This document shows, one piece after another, positions 6,077-8,872 of a stretch of 8,872 bases of DNA. Made by a program: the position numbers and the translations under genes. The DNA lies in the NCBI GenBank assembly GCA_900554595.1, contig USHZ01000078.1, positions 1 through 8,872 of the forward strand. The letters run 5' to 3'. Numbering within the stretch: position 1 is the stretch's first letter; each line of letters begins with the position of its first letter. Source of the stretch: an uncultured Collinsella sp. Lineage in GTDB: Bacteria > Actinomycetota > Coriobacteriia > Coriobacteriales > Coriobacteriaceae. Under the pieces are notes generated by a model. It was given only the letters and a program-made list of their open reading frames with translations. It was not told the DNA's origin and ran no database searches.

Positions 6077-6397
6077 ATGGCCGGTATGAACATGCAGCAG
6101 ATGATGAAGCAGGCCCGCAAGATGCAGGAGCAGCTTGCCGCCGCGCAGGAGAACCTCAAGTCCCAGACCGTCGACGCCTCTGCCGGCGGCGGCATGGTCA
6201 AGGTGACCGTCAACGGCGAGATGGAGCTCGTCAACCTCACCATCGATCCCGATGCCCTCGATCCCGAGGACGTCGATATGCTGCAGGACATGATCATGGC
6301 TGCTGTCAACGAGGCCGTCCGCGGCGTCAACGAGCTCGCCAACAAGCAGATGGGCGCCATCACCGGCGGCCTCAACATCCCGGGCATGCCGTTCTAA
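6077..6397 (+). CDS. ybaB: YbaB/EbfC family nucleoid-associated protein
   Basis: This small dimeric DNA-binding protein family coats the nucleoid and is almost always encoded between dnaX and recR. The product is 106 residues, the usual family length. The N-terminal helix MNMQQMMKQARKMQEQLAAAQ (about 4-24) is typical, followed by the beta segments GGGMVKVTVNGEMELVNLTI (37-56), the PEDVDMLQDMI helix (63-73) and a C-terminal helix with AVNEAVRGVNELANKQMG (76-93). The ATG at 6077 follows AAAGGAG with five bases between; a second Met at codon 4 has no better site. It lies 13 bp ahead of recR and is surely co-transcribed with it. Here it is separated from dnaX by an opposite-strand gene and carries its own leader. 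Confidence 0.95.
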   Translation: MAGMNMQQMMKQARKMQEQLAAAQENLKSQTVDASAGGGMVKVTVNGEMELVNLTIDPDALDPEDVDMLQDMIMAAVNEAVRGVNELANKQMGAITGGLNIPGMPF

Positions 6398-6410
6398 GAC
6401 ACGCATATAT

Positions 6411-7007
6411 ATGAGTGCGAATCACAGTCTGCAAAAACTGCTCGATGAGCTGGGCCGTCTGCCGGGCATTGGTCCCAAGTCGGCCCAGCGCATCGCCTAT
6501 TACCTGTTGGAGGCCGACGCCGAGGAGGCGCGCCGCCTGGCCGAGGCCATCCTGGAGGTTAAGCAGGAGGTTCACTTTTGCAGCCGCTGCTTTAACTACG
6601 CCACGGCCGACGAGTGCTCCATCTGCCAGGATTCGATGCGCGACACCACTCGCATTTGCGTGGTGGGCGAGCCGCGCGATGTCCAGGCGATCGAGCGCAC
6701 GGGCAGCTACCATGGCCTGTACCATGTGCTGGGCGGCGTGATCAGTCCCATGGACAAGATTGGCCCCGAGCAGCTGCACATTCGCGAGCTTCTGGCACGC
6801 TTGGGCCACGAGGACATCCATGAGGTCATCATCGCCACCAACCCCAACATCGAGGGCGAGACCACGGCGAGCTACCTGGCCCGCACTATCAAGCCGCTGG
6901 GCGTTGAGGTATCGCGTCTGGCGAGCGGCCTGCCCGTGGGCGGCGACCTGGAGTATGCCGACGAGCTTACGCTTGGGCGTGCCATCGAGGCCCGTCGCAC
7001 GATTTAG
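6411..7007 (+). CDS. recR: Recombination mediator protein RecR
   Basis: RecR works with RecO and RecF to load RecA at single-strand gaps. The product has the standard length of 198 residues. In order it shows the helix-hairpin-helix region with LPGIGPKSAQRIAYYLL (17-33), a zinc finger with Cys57, Cys60, Cys69 and Cys72, and a Toprim domain (about 80-175) that includes VVGEPRD (84-90) and ATNPNIEGETTA (142-153), then the Walker-B-like C-terminal region with SGLPVGGDLEYADE. All key residues are present. The start at 6411 fits the family N-terminus, but the bases before it (ACGCATATAT) hold no Shine-Dalgarno sequence, so translation probably depends on ribosomes finishing ybaB 13 bp upstream. 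Confidence 0.97.
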   Translation: MSANHSLQKLLDELGRLPGIGPKSAQRIAYYLLEADAEEARRLAEAILEVKQEVHFCSRCFNYATADECSICQDSMRDTTRICVVGEPRDVQAIERTGSYHGLYHVLGGVISPMDKIGPEQLHIRELLARLGHEDIHEVIIATNPNIEGETTASYLARTIKPLGVEVSRLASGLPVGGDLEYADELTLGRAIEARRTI

Positions 7008-7044
7008 GTGGCGAGCCTGCTCCTGCCGTATGTTTTCCTCGCGA

Positions 7045-7074
7045 CGCACGGGGTAGCCATAATTTCCCCGTGCG
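7045..7074 (+). terminator. Strong GC-rich hairpin after recR, likely transcription terminator without a U-tract
   Basis: Perfect 9-bp arms CGCACGGGG (7045-7053) and CCCCGTGCG (7066-7074) enclose a 12-base loop. No T-run follows on either strand. Hairpins lacking a U-tract are a recognised terminator style in GC-rich actinobacteria, and this one lies 37 bp past the recR stop. It could instead be an RNA-stabilising structure at the 3' end. Confidence 0.5.
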
Positions 7075-7082
7075 ACTGTAAG

Positions 7083-7168
7083 TTTGTTGTGCAACAAAGA
7101 TGCTTTGTATCCGCTTATCGCATGGATGCTTCCACTCGCATCCTTAATTTGCCCATTCGTTGCGCAAC
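7083..7168. promoter_or_regulatory. Pair of GTTGYGCAAC palindromes, candidate operators
   Basis: TTTGTTG-TG-CAACAAA at 7083-7098 contains the core GTTGTGCAAC (7086-7095). GTTGCGCAAC at 7159-7168 is a perfect 10-bp palindrome. The cores differ at one base and are 73 bp apart, about seven helical turns, which would suit two dimers on the same DNA face with looping. The second core touches the -35 region of the candidate promoter for the exported-protein gene. The regulator is unknown. Confidence 0.45.
7124..7150 (+). terminator. Second weak terminator-like hairpin
   Basis: GGATGC (7124-7129) and GCATCC (7138-7143) form a 6-bp stem with an 8-base loop, followed by TTAATTT. It is weaker than the upstream hairpin and may act as a backup terminator for ybaB-recR. 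Confidence 0.35.
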
Positions 7169-7197
7169 CTTTTGGGTTCGCTGATACACTCAAATAT
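7160..7197 (+). promoter_or_regulatory. Candidate promoter of the exported-protein/kinase pair
   Basis: TGATACACT (7182-7190) is an extended -10 (TG-N-TACACT, four of six core matches). A possible -35, TTGCGC (7160-7165), lies 19 bp upstream and inside the GTTGCGCAAC palindrome. The predicted start is near 7196-7197, almost exactly at an in-frame ATG (7196), so a leaderless message is conceivable. Moderate-to-weak motif evidence. Confidence 0.35.
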
Positions 7198-7212
7198 GGA
7201 TTCGAATGAATG

Positions 7213-7237
7213 CGCCGCTCCCGAGCGGCGTGTTTTT
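7213..7237 (+). terminator. Intrinsic terminator or attenuator directly upstream of the exported-protein gene
   Basis: CGCCGCT (7213-7219) pairs with AGCGGCG (7224-7230) around a CCCG loop, and the tail TGTTTTTGTT follows at once. This is the best intrinsic terminator in the window. It ends three bases before the GGAGGAG ribosome binding site (7241-7247). There is no room for a promoter after it, so messages for the downstream gene must read through it. Confidence 0.65.
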
Positions 7238-7252
7238 GTTGGAGGAGAACGC

Positions 7253-8158
7253 ATGCGGCCCGGTGGCACTCAGACAAAGCGCGGCGCCGCGGTGCGCATG
7301 CGACGCCGACTGGGCTTGGCGCCGCGGGCGTACGCACTGCTGTCGTGCTCGCTGGTGCTGGTCATAGCTGGCGTTTCTGCCTATGGCATGACCGTGCCGT
7401 CCATGATGCAGGCACATGCCGCACGCGAACCGCGCGTGGGGCATGAGGTCAAAAGTGATCTGGGCACCACGACTGGATATGCTTGGGCAAGTGTGGTCGC
7501 GCATATTGTGTTTGGCGCCGACGACGCGGACGGCGCCGAGGCCCCGGACAACGAAGTCACGCTTGCCAATGGCAAAACCATCGTGCTCACCAACACCAAG
7601 ATCATCGATCGATTGTCCAACAATAGCGTGGCGGCAACGGTGAATAAGGTCGAGCAGCAGAAGGGGCAGGACGCCCAGCAGTCCGGAAAGCCCGGTAGCT
7701 CGGATACTTCTGGCTCCGGCTCGGATTCGTCGAGTTCGGGCGGCGGCTCTGGGTCGGGTTCCTCTGCCGGAGGGTCTGGAAACGGCGGCTCGACGGGCGG
7801 CAACACTGACAACGATACAAACTCCGGCGGCCTTTCCGCTGCTGAGGAAGAGAGCATTCACAGTTGGCTTGTGACCAAGTACAACATGCTCGACGGCTAT
7901 GTTTCTCGTGCCAATGACGTGGTTTCGACCTATAACTCTACGGGAGATCCCAGGCCGTGCGACAGCTTGGTCGGGGAGATGTTTGTCATTCGAGCCGAGT
8001 TCGGTCGTCAGACATTCTCGCCCCGGTCAAAGTGGTATCAGCAGTATGCCAATCTGTGGGGCTGTTACACCAACCTATGTCAATGGGTCGGCCATTACGG
8101 CGATGATGACGTCGCGCTCGGTAACTTCAACAATAACGTGGCGGCGCTTGCCCTATGA
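7253..8158 (+). CDS. Membrane-anchored or secreted protein of unknown function, coupled to a kinase
   Basis: The 301-residue protein is not one I recognise. Start 7253 is preferred because GGAGGAG lies five bases upstream; an in-frame ATG at 7196 would add 19 residues. The N-terminus is very basic (RMRRRL near 15-20), followed by a hydrophobic helix at about 26-46, then AHA near 54-56, which could be a signal peptidase site. Residues 57-141 look like a small compact region. Residues 142-193 are a Ser/Gly/Asn/Asp spacer (for example GSGSDSSSSGGGSGSGS) typical of an extracellular linker. Residues 195-301 are probably helical and rich in Tyr and Trp (SWLVTKYNMLDGYV, WYQQYANLWGCYTNLCQWVG) with Cys236, Cys271 and Cys276. 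The stop overlaps the start of the following kinase in ATGA, so both are translated together. A surface sensor, ligand or kinase partner is a reasonable inference, not shown. Confidence 0.8.
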   Translation: MRPGGTQTKRGAAVRMRRRLGLAPRAYALLSCSLVLVIAGVSAYGMTVPSMMQAHAAREPRVGHEVKSDLGTTTGYAWASVVAHIVFGADDADGAEAPDNEVTLANGKTIVLTNTKIIDRLSNNSVAATVNKVEQQKGQDAQQSGKPGSSDTSGSGSDSSSSGGGSGSGSSAGGSGNGGSTGGNTDNDTNSGGLSAAEEESIHSWLVTKYNMLDGYVSRANDVVSTYNSTGDPRPCDSLVGEMFVIRAEFGRQTFSPRSKWYQQYANLWGCYTNLCQWVGHYGDDDVALGNFNNNVAALAL

Positions 8159-8872
8159 TGACCGATCTTGCATCCACCACACCGCAATCGCTCGGTCGCG
8201 ATCCCATGGTCGGCCTGCGCCTGGCGCGTGTCGACGGGTTTGAGCCGGCCATTGCGCTCGGTCAGGACGAACTGCCTGCCTATCTGCGTCGTTTTACGAT
8301 ACTGTTTGCCGACGATGCCACCATGCGCCGTGGCGGTATCGGCCGCGTGACGCGTGCCGTCAACGCCCAAGGCGAGGCCGTGGCACTCAAACAGCTCATC
8401 TTGCCGACGCGCGATGAGTTTGACGACGATGCCGCCCATGAGGCGCTGGTCGCCAAGTTCAAAGCGGCATTTCGCGAGGAATATGAATGCCATCGCGCCC
8501 TTTCGGGCCTTAAGGGCTTTCCCCGCCTCTATGGCTGGGGCGAGGTTGACGGTGTGCCTGCAATTGTCATGGAATGGGTCGAGGGCGAGACGCTCGCCCG
8601 CTTGCGCTCGCGCTTTGCCGTGGACGATGCCGGCCGCCTATCGCCGCTTGTGGCGGCGCGCTTGGGGCGCGACCTGTTCGACCTGCTCTGCCGCATGAGC
8701 CTGGTGGGGGAGGGCTTTGTCCATCGCGATATCTCGCCCGCTAATATTATGGTGCGTACGGCGCGTTTACCGCTTGACCGGCAGCTTGCCGAGGGCACCT
8801 TTGACCTGTGCCTGATCGACTTTGGCTCGTCGCTGGCGCTCGATCCTGCGTCGGCCGTGGCCGGTACCGGCG
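8155..8872 (+). CDS. Protein kinase of the HRDISPAN type (partial, runs off right edge)
   Basis: The frame is open for 239 codons to the edge; only the N-terminal lobe and catalytic loop are present. The ATG at 8155 overlaps the previous stop (ATGA); a second ATG follows directly at 8158, and no Shine-Dalgarno sequence is seen, consistent with coupling. Kinase features: a glycine-loop remnant RRGGIGRV (58-65), VALK with Lys79, alpha-C Glu in EEYECH (108-113), hinge-like VMEWVEGETL (138-147), catalytic HRDISPAN at 190-197 and DFG at 222-224. The usual Lys of HRDxK is Ser, a substitution found in known bacterial subfamilies (HRDxSPxN), so the enzyme may still be active. No membrane helix occurs before the kinase domain, so this part is cytosolic; the missing C-terminus could hold one. 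The target is unknown; the coupled exported protein is the obvious candidate partner. It is not a close copy of the kinase at the left edge, which has HLDIKPAN. Confidence 0.88.
   Translation, partial: MMTDLASTTPQSLGRDPMVGLRLARVDGFEPAIALGQDELPAYLRRFTILFADDATMRRGGIGRVTRAVNAQGEAVALKQLILPTRDEFDDDAAHEALVAKFKAAFREEYECHRALSGLKGFPRLYGWGEVDGVPAIVMEWVEGETLARLRSRFAVDDAGRLSPLVAARLGRDLFDLLCRMSLVGEGFVHRDISPANIMVRTARLPLDRQLAEGTFDLCLIDFGSSLALDPASAVAGTG

Noticed and set aside
7008..7184. 58-codon frame starting at a GTG directly after the recR stop
   Set aside because: It has no Shine-Dalgarno sequence, no recognisable product, and is crossed by hairpins and palindromes that better explain the region as regulatory.

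Overview
The window is GC-rich, gene-dense bacterial chromosome. The order dnaX, ybaB, recR, the Ala/Pro-rich DnaX and the number of Hanks-type kinases suggest an actinobacterium. Collinsella or a related member of the Coriobacteriia is my best guess; this rests on gene style and order, not on a database match.

Layout, left to right. (1) Positions 1-1809, minus strand: the first 603 codons of a Ser/Thr protein kinase fused to a large multi-pass membrane domain; it runs off the left edge. (2) 1952-2668, minus: a small two-helix membrane protein with a YcxB-like cytosolic domain and a very lysine-rich tail, divergent from dnaX. (3) 2784-5258, plus: dnaX, the clamp-loader tau subunit, with a complete AAA+ core and two long Ala/Pro-rich linkers. 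(4) 5280-5753, minus: a membrane-anchored protein of unknown function with clearly lower GC (about 54% by hand count), convergent with dnaX. It sits inside what is normally a compact dnaX-ybaB-recR cluster. (5) 5754-6076: a 323-base non-coding stretch with a promoter for gene 4, a perfect 9+2+9 palindrome and a GC-rich leader hairpin before ybaB. (6) 6077-7007, plus: ybaB and recR. (7) 7008-7252: a regulatory stretch with a strong hairpin, two GTTGYGCAAC palindromes 73 bp apart, a candidate promoter and a textbook terminator hairpin directly against the next ribosome binding site. (8) 7253-8158 and 8155-8872, plus: an exported or membrane-anchored protein of unknown function whose stop codon overlaps the start of a second, different kinase (HRDISPAN type), cut by the right edge.

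The housekeeping core serves replication and recombinational repair: DnaX loads the sliding clamp, YbaB is a nucleoid-associated DNA-binding protein, and RecR acts with RecO/RecF in gap repair. It is flanked by two unrelated kinase loci. The most interesting parts are the coupled exported-protein/kinase pair behind a possible attenuator, the kinase with a polytopic membrane domain, and the inverted lower-GC gene splitting the replication-repair cluster. I found no rRNA, tRNA, CRISPR array, insertion sequence or SRP RNA.
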